This document shows positions 1 through 6,587 of a stretch of 11,096 nucleotides of DNA, piece by piece. The position numbers were made by a program, and so were the translations under genes. Positions within the stretch are counted from its first letter, which is position 1. Each line of letters begins with the position of its first letter. Source of the DNA: Saprospiraceae bacterium (GTDB taxonomy: Bacteria > Bacteroidota > Bacteroidia > Chitinophagales > Saprospiraceae); contig JAJCYJ010000430.1 of the NCBI GenBank assembly GCA_029262975.1, positions 1 to 11,096 of the forward strand, in the 5' to 3' direction. The notes under the pieces were generated by a model. It worked only from the letters and a program-made list of their open reading frames with translations. It did not search any database and had not been told where the DNA came from.

Positions 1-87
1 AAAATAATAGCGTACCCAATTTCTTCTAAAGTAAGAGAGGAAAATCTGCTTTTAATTGATAGCATTTTTGAAAAAAACCCTTTCTAA
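1..87 (+). CDS. C-terminal fragment of an unidentified protein (5' end outside window)
   Basis: Frame 1 is open from the window edge to a TAA stop at 85-87 and would encode the last 28 residues of a protein ending in ...LLLIDSIFEKNPF. The composition (mixed charged and aliphatic residues, helical look) resembles a real C-terminus. The stop is followed at once by a small perfect hairpin, as expected at a gene end. I do not recognise the family from so short a piece. A stretch of 28 codons without a stop can occur by chance in such DNA, so this is a plausible partial gene only. Confidence 0.4.
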   Translation, partial: KIIAYPISSKVREENLLLIDSIFEKNPF

Positions 88-103
88 GATAGCTCTGCTA
101 TCT
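87..103. repeat. Small perfect hairpin at the stop of the leftmost reading frame
   Basis: AGATAGC (87-93) and GCTATCT (97-103) are perfect inverted copies separated by TCT. The left arm begins on the last base of the putative TAA stop at 85-87. No T-run follows (ATATATG), so it is not a canonical intrinsic terminator. It may mark an mRNA 3' end or be chance. Confidence 0.35.
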
Positions 104-416
104 ATATATGAAAGCACGTAATGCCAAAGACGGTTAGATTGGCAGGATCTCTTAAAGCTTAGCGTGATTTATTTGCAAAATCTGCCAAGTAAATAAAAGT
201 AGGATTTACCTAAAGGACTCAATTTTGGTAGGTTGAAACTTGTCTGTCCTATTTTTACTCCAATACATTCATAGTCAGAAGCGGTAAATCTACTTGCTAT
301 CGATAAGGATAGATTTGATTTGGGAAGGACATTTGCTTTTGAATTTCTTGTATGACTTTTAACATTCCGCTAGAGACTAAGGAGTATATAGTACATTTGA
401 GGAATAGTATAATACC
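88..416. other. 329-base intergenic region with inverted repeats, no gene seen
   Basis: No reading frame here has convincing protein character; the only short ATG frames run a few codons. What is visible: the hairpin at 87-103; TGCCAA (122-127) paired with TTGGCA (139-144); a longer pair, AAGTAGGATTTACC (197-210) against GGTAAATCTACTT (283-295), complementary over 13 positions with one bulged base; and, nested inside it, AGGAC (214-218) against GTCCT (246-250). A perfect TAnnTTTG promoter box closes the region at 392-399. The nested pairs could fold into a long-stem RNA, but I match them to no known riboswitch or RNA family. Confidence 0.5.
392..399 (+). promoter_or_regulatory. Bacteroidota -7 box (TACATTTG) for the HEAT-cyclophilin gene
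   Basis: TACATTTG matches the Bacteroidota sigma-factor -7 consensus TAnnTTTG at every fixed position and ends 17 bases before the ATG at 417. Transcription would start near 403-406, leaving a leader of about a dozen bases without a Shine-Dalgarno site. No clear TTTG -33 element lies at the usual distance, which lowers confidence. Confidence 0.4.
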
Positions 417-2423
417 ATGCGTTTTTTCTTATTGTATTTGACCATCTTATTTATTTACTCTTGTGTACCACCAATAGAGCAAAATGATCTCGATGTAAAT
501 ATTGATCTCACCAATGTTACACAACAGAACATAATAACGGCAAAAGATAGAAGAGAAGCAGGAGCTTTGATACCATTTTTAAATTCTAAAGATGTAACAG
601 AGAGATATCTGGCTACCGAAGCGGCTTCGAGCGTTCAGGATGAATCCTTAATACCACTTTTAGTTTCTATTCTTAATTCTGATCCTTCTGAGGATATAAG
701 ATATTTGGCTGCATTTGCTTTGGGACAGTATGGTAATCCAACTTTACAAAATGACCTTATCGCGGCTTTTCAACTTCAGGATACTGCCAATTATAATACT
801 TTAACCAGGGGTACCATACTTGAAGCCATAGGTAAGTGTGGAGATCAGCAAACATTAGATCTGATATCAGAAGTTTCAACTTACAGATCTTCTGATCATC
901 ATTTGTTACTGGGACAAGCCAGGGCAATTTACCGTTATGGTCTTAGAAATATCTATAGCCCAAAGGGGACGAAAATAATGATTGAAAGGGTCACAGATCA
1001 ACGGATGCCTCAATCGGTCCGACTTATGGCAGCACAATATCTTGCAAGGAATCCTGGCCTTGATATAAATAATTCGTTGGATAAACTTTCAGATGTATTA
1101 AAGTTTGAAGAGAATGAGGATATAAGGATTGCCCTTTCTGGAGCTGTAGCCAGCAGAGGACAAACAGCACAAATACCCGTAGTTCTTAATTTGCTTTCTT
1201 CGGAGACGGATTATCGGGTACAAAGTAATATTATTAGAAATATAGGTAGTTATGATTATGCCATATATCGCGACACGGTCATAGGTCTATTGGAAAGTGA
1301 AAATGATCATATTTTTAATTTATCTGCAACCCTTCTGCAAAATAATGCACCCAGACAAGAAGCTGCTTTCTTCCTGGACAAAGCCCGAAAAGCAACTAAT
1401 AATCAAAGGAAAGCGAAGCTTTATTCTATTGCTTTGAATGTGCTCCCATCTCGGTTCATCAATACAAGAAAGATTGTAAATGACGAAATTTCAGTAGCAT
1501 TTCGCAATGCAACTATCGATATTGAGCAGGCTGCTTATATTAATGCATTGTCCCTGGATCCGGCTAATTTACTTTTAATAATAAATAATGGGTTAGGATC
1601 CCCCAACCACTTAGTTAGAACCACATCGATTAATAGCTTATTGACTTTAATGACGAATCCTAAAACCCTTCAAATTTATAGAAGACCATCCACTTATGAT
1701 GCGTTGCGAGAGAGGGTGGTAAATGAACTTTCGAAACTGCTCAAGTCGGGAGATCCGGGATCAATATCCGCTATAGCCAACTTAGTGCGGAATGAGAACT
1801 GTGGTTTTAAACAAGTTGTTGGACTAAATCTTTTGATTCGTTCAGCGATGAGAAAACTTGATCTCCTGAAAGATTATGAAGCCAGAAAAGAATGCCTTCT
1901 CTCTTTAAATTATCTTGAAGATACTACTTATGTTATTGATCTTCCGAGTTTTAATCATCCGATCGATTGGTCCAACCTGACAGGATTGACGGACTCCTCT
2001 CGTGCCTACATAATTACGACTAAGGGTCAGATAGAAGTAAAACTTTTTAAAAATCATGCACCCGGCAGTGTTTCTAATTTTGTGAGTCTTGCACAGTCTA
2101 ACTTCTTTGATGGTAAAACAATACACCGGGTGGTACCCAGTTTTGTCATTCAGGCTGGATGTCCAAGAGGGGATGGATATGGAAGTCTTGATTACACGAT
2201 AAGATCCGAATTAGGACCGAAATATTATGATGCAGAAGGGTATGTAGGGATGGCTTCAGCAGGTAAAGACACTGAAGGGACACAATGGTTTATTACCCAT
2301 GCTCCGACACCTCATCTTGATGGCAGGTATACAATATTTGGAAAGGTAACGTCTGGCATGGATATCGTCCATAAAATATACCAGGGGGATTTAATTCAGG
2401 ACGTTCGAATCCTTAAGTATTAG
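417..2423 (+). CDS. Lipoprotein with HEAT-like repeats and a C-terminal cyclophilin-type peptidyl-prolyl isomerase domain
   Basis: Residues 1-16 form a lipoprotein signal peptide: a short basic start, a hydrophobic core, then IYSC with Cys16 as the likely lipidated residue. The mature protein should therefore be anchored on an envelope membrane facing the periplasm. Residues of about 50-500 are helix-pair repeats of HEAT type (for example DESLIPLLVSIL and DIRYLAAFALGQYG), a scaffold that usually binds other proteins. Residues 528-668 are a complete cyclophilin domain: FFDGKTIHRVVPSF (563-576) with the catalytic Arg571, then GTQWFIT (621-627) and HLDGRYTIFGKV (633-644). Cyclophilins catalyse cis-trans isomerisation of Xaa-Pro bonds. 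The inferred role is a periplasmic folding factor whose repeats select or dock clients. An in-frame TAG at 405-407 rules out an earlier start. It appears monocistronic or first of a block; 115 bases separate it from the next gene. Confidence 0.9.
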   Translation: MRFFLLYLTILFIYSCVPPIEQNDLDVNIDLTNVTQQNIITAKDRREAGALIPFLNSKDVTERYLATEAASSVQDESLIPLLVSILNSDPSEDIRYLAAFALGQYGNPTLQNDLIAAFQLQDTANYNTLTRGTILEAIGKCGDQQTLDLISEVSTYRSSDHHLLLGQARAIYRYGLRNIYSPKGTKIMIERVTDQRMPQSVRLMAAQYLARNPGLDINNSLDKLSDVLKFEENEDIRIALSGAVASRGQTAQIPVVLNLLSSETDYRVQSNIIRNIGSYDYAIYRDTVIGLLESENDHIFNLSATLLQNNAPRQEAAFFLDKARKATNNQRKAKLYSIALNVLPSRFINTRKIVNDEISVAFRNATIDIEQAAYINALSLDPANLLLIINNGLGSPNHLVRTTSINSLLTLMTNPKTLQIYRRPSTYDALRERVVNELSKLLKSGDPGSISAIANLVRNENCGFKQVVGLNLLIRSAMRKLDLLKDYEARKECLLSLNYLEDTTYVIDLPSFNHPIDWSNLTGLTDSSRAYIITTKGQIEVKLFKNHAPGSVSNFVSLAQSNFFDGKTIHRVVPSFVIQAGCPRGDGYGSLDYTIRSELGPKYYDAEGYVGMASAGKDTEGTQWFITHAPTPHLDGRYTIFGKVTSGMDIVHKIYQGDLIQDVRILKY

Positions 2424-2457
2424 GAAGAATAGTATATATTACCATACCGAGATATTC

Positions 2458-2479
2458 TGATAATTTTATCTTGATAATT
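2458..2479. promoter_or_regulatory. Direct repeat TGATAATT x2 upstream of the GbsR-type gene, possible operator
   Basis: TGATAATT occurs at 2458-2465 and again at 2472-2479, a 14-base period, and the first copy overlaps the short palindrome GATAA-TT-TTATC (2459-2470). The site lies about 60-80 bases before the regulator's ATG, where an autoregulatory site could sit. The DNA is very AT-rich, so chance is a real alternative. Confidence 0.2.
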
Positions 2480-2538
2480 GAACAAAGCAGATCAATTCAG
2501 TCTTTATTACTTAGGATGCAATCAATAACCGAATATTA

Positions 2539-3030
2539 ATGGATTTAGATTCAGCACAAGGAAAGTTTATCCATGAGTGGGGGAAACTGAGTACTAACTG
2601 GGGAGTCAATCGGGCGATGGGGCAGATTCATGCTCTTCTTCTCGTTACTAAGGACGATATGTGTGCTGATGATTTGATGGCCAAACTTTGTATGTCCAGG
2701 GGGAATGTCAATATGAATTTGAGAGCCTTGGAAGGCTGGCTGCTTATTGAAAAAGTATATAAACCAGGTGAAAGAAAAGATTATTATAAAGCCGAAAAAG
2801 ACCTGAGTAAGATTTTCAAAATAATTATAGCTGAACGCAAGAAGAAAGAACTCGATCCATTGCTAGGGCTCCTGAATGAAGTTAATGCCGTCATGCCCAA
2901 ATGTCCAGAAAGTAGCGAATTTTGCAGGATGACGAAAAACTTGCATCGCTTTGCAAAAAAGGCGGATCACGCGCTTAATGCCATCTCCAAAAGTAATGCA
3001 GAATGGATCTCCAAGATTCTGCTCAGATAA
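2539..3030 (+). CDS. GbsR/MarR-family winged-helix transcriptional regulator
   Basis: This 163-residue protein has the layout of the GbsR branch of the MarR superfamily. It opens with FIHEWGKLSTNWGVNRAMGQ (10-29), the hallmark N-terminal helix. A helix-turn-helix follows at about 42-66, where MSRGNVNMNLRALEGW is the recognition-helix region, and then a basic wing, VYKPGERKDYYKAE (73-86). The C-terminal helices should form the dimer interface. Cysteines at 42, 51, 122 and 129 might allow redox or metal sensing, but that is speculation. Family members control osmoprotectant uptake (GbsR of Bacillus) or other transport and stress genes; the ligand cannot be told here. An in-frame TAG at 2512-2514 with no ATG in between supports this start. 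It lies 29 bases before the amidohydrolase, which however has its own promoter box. Confidence 0.88.
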   Translation: MDLDSAQGKFIHEWGKLSTNWGVNRAMGQIHALLLVTKDDMCADDLMAKLCMSRGNVNMNLRALEGWLLIEKVYKPGERKDYYKAEKDLSKIFKIIIAERKKKELDPLLGLLNEVNAVMPKCPESSEFCRMTKNLHRFAKKADHALNAISKSNAEWISKILLR

Positions 3031-3048
3031 TACTTTTCTAATACTTTT

Positions 3049-3056
3049 TACTTTTG
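3049..3056 (+). promoter_or_regulatory. Bacteroidota -7 box (TACTTTTG) that sets the amidohydrolase start
   Basis: TACTTTTG fits TAnnTTTG perfectly and ends three bases before the ATG at 3060. Initiation a few bases past the box falls at or beside that ATG, so the mRNA would be leaderless or nearly so. The box also covers the TTG at 3054-3056, making that codon an unlikely translation start. No TTTG -33 element is clear upstream. Confidence 0.5.
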
Positions 3057-3059
3057 TAC

Positions 3060-4241
3060 ATGCGAAAGATTTCAGCTGATCTCATCATTACGAATACCGG
3101 CAGGCCATTACAGAAGGCAGTTCTTATATTTGACGAAACAACCGGATCCATCGTTGAGATATTGGACAACAAGCATGGTGTAGGGGATATTCAACATTAT
3201 AGAGGAGTACTCATTCCCGGTTACATTAATGCACATTGCCATCTCGAATTATCTCATTTAAAAGGGGTCATTCCAACAGGGACCGGATTAATACCCTTTA
3301 TAAAAGGTGTCGTCAGTTTAAGAGATTTTCCTCAGGAAGAAATTGATGATAAGATAGTACAAGCCGATCGGGAAATGTATGAAAATGGCATTGTCGCTGT
3401 TGGGGATATATCCAATAAATCAGATACCGCATCAGTAAAGAGTATATCGAAAATGCATTATTACACATTTGTTGAAATGTTTGACTTTCTTCAGGATAAT
3501 AATGCGGAGCAAACTTTTGCACAATATTCGAAAGTCTTTGCAAGCCAGTCCCAACACAATAACAATAAAAAATCTTATGTACCCCATGCTCCTTATTCTG
3601 TTTCACCATCCCTTTTCAAGTATGTGAATGAAATGAATCAATCAGGAGATTCTGTATCCATACACAATCAAGAATTAGAAGCGGAAAATCAGTTTTTTAA
3701 AAATAAAACTGGTGATTTTCTTGAGTTCTTTGATTCTTTTGGCATTCCTGTTCAAAATTTCAAACCCATTAATGGACATTCTATTCAATACACGCTACAT
3801 CATTTAAACCCTAGTTTTAAAACCTTGATGGTGCACAATACCAGGACGACAAAAGCGGATGTTAAGTTGGCAAGAGCATGGAATAACGAGACCTATTGGG
3901 TAACCTGCCCGAATGCAAATCTTTATATAGAAAATGCACTACCCAAGTATAAGAATTTTGAAGATTGTTATGACTATGTATGCATCGGAACGGATAGTTT
4001 AAGTTCTAACTGGGGTTTATCCATATTTGAAGAGATGAAAACAATTAAGAAGTATCAATCTCATCTCGATGATCTTGACATTATCAAATGGGGAACTATT
4101 AATGGTGCAAGGGCTCTTGGTTATGAGCATCTCGGAGCATTGAAGAAAGGCAATACTCCTGGCATTAATTTAATCGATGTTGACGTCAATCAGGATAAAT
4201 TTGATCTAACTCAAGCACGGCGGACGATAAAAATTGTATAG
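3060..4241 (+). CDS. Amidohydrolase-superfamily metal-dependent deaminase (candidate aminodeoxyfutalosine/adenosine-type deaminase)
   Basis: The product is 393 residues counted from the ATG at 3060. A TTG at 3054 would add two residues but lies inside the promoter box. The fold is a short N-terminal beta segment that is completed by the C-terminus, around a TIM barrel. All expected metal and catalytic residues are visible: the HCH metal pair His59/His61 in NAHCHLELSHLKG, PHAPYS (His176), IHNQE (His202 and Glu205, the HxxE proton shuttle of deaminases), MVHNT (His259) and GTDSLSSN (Asp312). This pattern fits cytosolic enzymes that deaminate aromatic bases or nucleosides, as in the S-adenosylhomocysteine/chlorohydrolase group. 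The HCHLELSHLKG block reminds me of enzymes annotated as aminodeoxyfutalosine deaminases of the futalosine menaquinone route, but the substrate is not proved. It follows a GbsR-type regulator and converges on the GSCFA gene with a 22-base gap. Confidence 0.88.
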   Translation: MRKISADLIITNTGRPLQKAVLIFDETTGSIVEILDNKHGVGDIQHYRGVLIPGYINAHCHLELSHLKGVIPTGTGLIPFIKGVVSLRDFPQEEIDDKIVQADREMYENGIVAVGDISNKSDTASVKSISKMHYYTFVEMFDFLQDNNAEQTFAQYSKVFASQSQHNNNKKSYVPHAPYSVSPSLFKYVNEMNQSGDSVSIHNQELEAENQFFKNKTGDFLEFFDSFGIPVQNFKPINGHSIQYTLHHLNPSFKTLMVHNTRTTKADVKLARAWNNETYWVTCPNANLYIENALPKYKNFEDCYDYVCIGTDSLSSNWGLSIFEEMKTIKKYQSHLDDLDIIKWGTINGARALGYEHLGALKKGNTPGINLIDVDVNQDKFDLTQARRTIKIV

Positions 4242-4258
4242 TGTGGAATAAGGATTTT

Positions 4259-4279
4259 TATGATCAATTATTGATCATA
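4259..4279. repeat. Perfect 9-bp hairpin between convergent genes, over a stop codon
   Basis: TATGATCAA (4259-4267) and TTGATCATA (4271-4279) are perfect inverted copies around TTA. The hairpin lies at the junction of two convergent genes and contains the minus-strand TGA stop (4264-4266). On neither strand does a T-run follow it; a T-rich stretch precedes it on + instead. It could protect the mRNA 3' end, help termination without a U-tract, or be a protein-binding palindrome. Confidence 0.4.
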
Positions 4280-5250
4280 GACGCTTTAAGAGTATTCAGC
4301 TCTGTGTCAAAATTGAGATTGTGCAATGCACTGAGATTCTCTATGTCGACAATTAGTTTTCGAAGGAAATCCTTGTGAGCAATTGATTGTGGATTAAAAG
4401 GTCTATGATTAAGCGAATTGACCAGCTTTTTTACTTTGTTGTTTATAGCTATGGTTGATGTAGACATGTAGCTAACCTCCAACTTATCCCAAATATATTC
4501 GATCGCCTGACTATTTGGATGGATCAGATCTTTTTCAAAATATCTGTAATCCCTTAAGTCGTCCAGGAGGAGTTCGTATGCCGGGAAATAATGCACTTTG
4601 GGCGTACCATCAATCACTTCATGGATAGCGGATATAAGATGAGCCTTACTTCTGTTACTATTAATAATTCCATCTCTGATATGTCTGACAGGACTAACCG
4701 TAAAAATTATATGTACGTGTTCATTGTGGCTTTGTATCAAGGTTACCATTTCATTCAAATGGTCTACAACTTCAGAAACAGGAGAAAGCCTTCTTTCGAA
4801 AAGAGTTTTGGTCTGTTTGTGACAATTACCTACAACGAATTGGCCGGGCAGATGATAAAAGTGATAGGCTGTTCCAAGCGTTAAAAACAGAAATGATGCT
4901 TTTGCCAATTCATTCCTTAATTGCAGGTGTCGCGCACGAATAATTGAATTCAATTTTTCTCTTGACCTTCCTTTAACTTGACTGTGGAAATCATAGTGCA
5001 CAAAAGCTCCATCCAATTCAATTATCTTATCGATTTGTAATTCCTCTGATTTGGAAAGGACTTTTAGATTATTTAAAATGGGAAGTGGGTGGTAAAGGAT
5101 TCCATAAGGGTTTACCAGGGCCTGATATTTGTACTGTTTAAGTTTTTCACCGATTGATGTTGAAAAACAAGATCCCATCAATATTATTGAGTCCTTATGA
5201 CATATCTTTACACTTGAGGGCTGGAGATTAAGCTCTGTTCGGAATCTCAT
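4264..5250 (-). CDS. GSCFA-family protein (SGNH-hydrolase-like)
   Basis: The 328-residue protein carries the block that names the GSCFA family, here GSCFS (26-30), with Ser in place of the final Ala. Other family blocks follow: NPYGILYHP (47-55), LTLGTA (123-128), NCHK (142-145), TVSPVRH (184-190) and DLIHPN (241-246). The family is placed with SGNH/GDSL hydrolases, where Ser27 would be the nucleophile and Asp241/His244 the rest of the triad; this assignment follows the fold and is not experimental. No signal peptide or membrane segment is seen, so it is probably cytoplasmic. The physiological substrate is unknown for the family. The ATG at 5250 starts a typical N-terminus (MRFRTEL). A near-consensus -7 box (TATTTTCG, minus strand, 5275-5282) lies about 25 bases upstream. 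Confidence 0.88.
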   Translation of the reverse strand: MRFRTELNLQPSSVKICHKDSIILMGSCFSTSIGEKLKQYKYQALVNPYGILYHPLPILNNLKVLSKSEELQIDKIIELDGAFVHYDFHSQVKGRSREKLNSIIRARHLQLRNELAKASFLFLTLGTAYHFYHLPGQFVVGNCHKQTKTLFERRLSPVSEVVDHLNEMVTLIQSHNEHVHIIFTVSPVRHIRDGIINSNRSKAHLISAIHEVIDGTPKVHYFPAYELLLDDLRDYRYFEKDLIHPNSQAIEYIWDKLEVSYMSTSTIAINNKVKKLVNSLNHRPFNPQSIAHKDFLRKLIVDIENLSALHNLNFDTELNTLKASMINN

Positions 5251-5376
5251 AGATGTATATGACTTAAGATGAGCCGAAAATAATATTGACAGATAAGGCT
5301 CGTTTAACTAAGACTTTATGCGATTTAACTCTTTTATCGTACTTTTTAAGTGAAATGTGTCAAGTACCATACATAT

Positions 5377-5384
5377 TAATTTTG
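5377..5384 (+). promoter_or_regulatory. Bacteroidota -7 box (TAATTTTG) for the PorP/SprF gene
   Basis: TAATTTTG matches TAnnTTTG at all fixed positions. Transcription starting near 5388-5391 would give a leader of about 80 bases. The leader ends in a C-run and an A-rich stretch (AAAACCAAAAAACC) directly before the ATG, as often seen at SD-less Bacteroidota starts. A -33 TTTG at the right spacing is not evident. Confidence 0.35.
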
Positions 5385-5470
5385 TCTGTTAAGTATTGGC
5401 ATGAAAATAGTAATTTATGATAGTAATTCTATATAGCGTAGAAGACTCCCCCCGATAAAACCAAAAAACC

Positions 5471-6529
5471 ATGAGAAGAACATTACTTTTTGCTCTAGTG
5501 GGGTTGTTTTTGTGCATCACTGTTAAGGTGAATGCTCAAGACATTCATTTTTCACAATTCTATATGTCCCCTCTTAACCTCAATCCTGCCATGACGGGAG
5601 TAATTAACTGCGATCAACGAGCAGTAGTCAATTATCGAAATCAATGGGCTGGCGTAATTGGAGCAAATGCATACAATACTTATTCGGCTTCTTATGATCG
5701 AAAATTAGCTGTTGGACGTGATGATTATTTTGGCGTCGGTGGAACACTTTGGGGTGATGTCGCAGGAAGCACAAAGTTTGGAACACGCCAGGCAAGATTA
5801 TCATTTGCATATACTAAAAAGATTGGTGGCCGTAGAAATATCGGTCATTATCTATCTGTAGGTGCAGATGCTGGCATGACACAAAGAAGAGTGAACACTT
5901 CAGATTTAAGATGGCCTACCCAGGTATCCAATGGTCAATTTGATCCTTCTCAAGGTACATCAGAACCCATACCTAATGCAGAGTTTTTATTCGCAGATTT
6001 TTCCGGAGGCCTCATTTGGTTCAGTAACTTTGGTGAACGTAAAAGCTTATATGGTGGGGTTGCACTTCATCATATCAATCAAGCCAATGTTTCATTTTTA
6101 GGAAGACAAGAAAGTCTTTATAGCAGATTAACAGTTCATGCAGGTGGAGAATATCCACTAAACAACAAAATAAGTATAAAACCAGATTTTATTTTTATGG
6201 CCCAGGGCCCTCATAAAGAAGTTAATGCCGGAGCAAGCGTAAGATTAAAAATGGGTCCCGTTGCAAGAAACAGTACGGAACAACTTGGACAATTTTTTCA
6301 AATTGGTGCCTGGTATCGTGTAGGTAATAAAGTAGATGGAGGATTACATTCTGATGCTATAATTCTGGTAAGTAGATTTGAGCTTGACCGCTATGGAATC
6401 GGATTTAGTTATGATTATAATGTATCTCAATTGAGTGCAGCTGCCGCTGGAAATGGTTCATTCGAATTATCTCTTACTTATCTGATATGCGGTAATAGTT
6501 CTAGAGGCGTGTATTGCCCTGTTTTCTAA
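5471..6529 (+). CDS. PorP/SprF-family type IX secretion-associated outer-membrane protein
   Basis: A cleavable signal peptide covers residues 1-22 (MRRTLLFALV..., cut after VNA). The mature protein begins QDIHFSQFYMSPLNLNPAMTG, the signature opening of PorP/SprF proteins, and continues with alternating amphipathic beta strands up to FELSLTYLICG, as in an outer-membrane beta-barrel. The 352-residue length is normal for the family. PorP/SprF proteins work with the type IX secretion system, helping large secreted or surface-attached proteins (gliding adhesins, for example) to be exported or anchored. Such paralogs commonly sit beside a giant secreted partner gene; here neither neighbour is one, so it is an orphan copy or its partner lies elsewhere. 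Cys340 and Cys349 follow the last strand. An in-frame TAA at 5456-5458 fixes the start region. Confidence 0.93.
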   Translation: MRRTLLFALVGLFLCITVKVNAQDIHFSQFYMSPLNLNPAMTGVINCDQRAVVNYRNQWAGVIGANAYNTYSASYDRKLAVGRDDYFGVGGTLWGDVAGSTKFGTRQARLSFAYTKKIGGRRNIGHYLSVGADAGMTQRRVNTSDLRWPTQVSNGQFDPSQGTSEPIPNAEFLFADFSGGLIWFSNFGERKSLYGGVALHHINQANVSFLGRQESLYSRLTVHAGGEYPLNNKISIKPDFIFMAQGPHKEVNAGASVRLKMGPVARNSTEQLGQFFQIGAWYRVGNKVDGGLHSDAIILVSRFELDRYGIGFSYDYNVSQLSAAAAGNGSFELSLTYLICGNSSRGVYCPVF

Positions 6530-6561
6530 TAAAGAATTTAAATCTAAAAGAAATTTATAGT

Positions 6562-6587
6562 AGCCCGGAGATTCTTCGGGCTTTTTT
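6562..6587 (+). terminator. Intrinsic terminator after the PorP/SprF gene
   Basis: AGCCCGGAG (6562-6570) pairs with CTTCGGGCT (6574-6582) across an ATT loop, giving nine pairs including one G-U, and is followed directly by a six-T run (6582-6587). It lies 33 bases after the porP-like stop and is GC-rich against an AT-rich background, so it is a strong terminator for the + strand. The T-run touches the minus-strand helicase stop (6586-6588). The opposite strand has the same stem but no T-run after it, so it would be weaker in that direction. Confidence 0.9.

Noticed and set aside
1905..2126. Minus-strand 73-codon frame inside the HEAT-cyclophilin gene
   Set aside because: It overlaps the start of the conserved cyclophilin domain; no protein-like features.
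2400..2416. GTTCGAATCC, resembling the T-loop of a tRNA
   Set aside because: It lies in the last codons of the cyclophilin domain (VRILKY) and no acceptor, D or anticodon arm can be built around it.
3054..3056. TTG as start of the amidohydrolase
   Set aside because: It overlaps the perfect -7 promoter box, and an ATG lies two codons later.
2539..5250. Regulator, amidohydrolase and GSCFA gene as a new functional system
   Set aside because: The GSCFA gene is convergent, the amidohydrolase has its own promoter box, and each protein belongs to a widespread family; nothing in the sequence ties them together.
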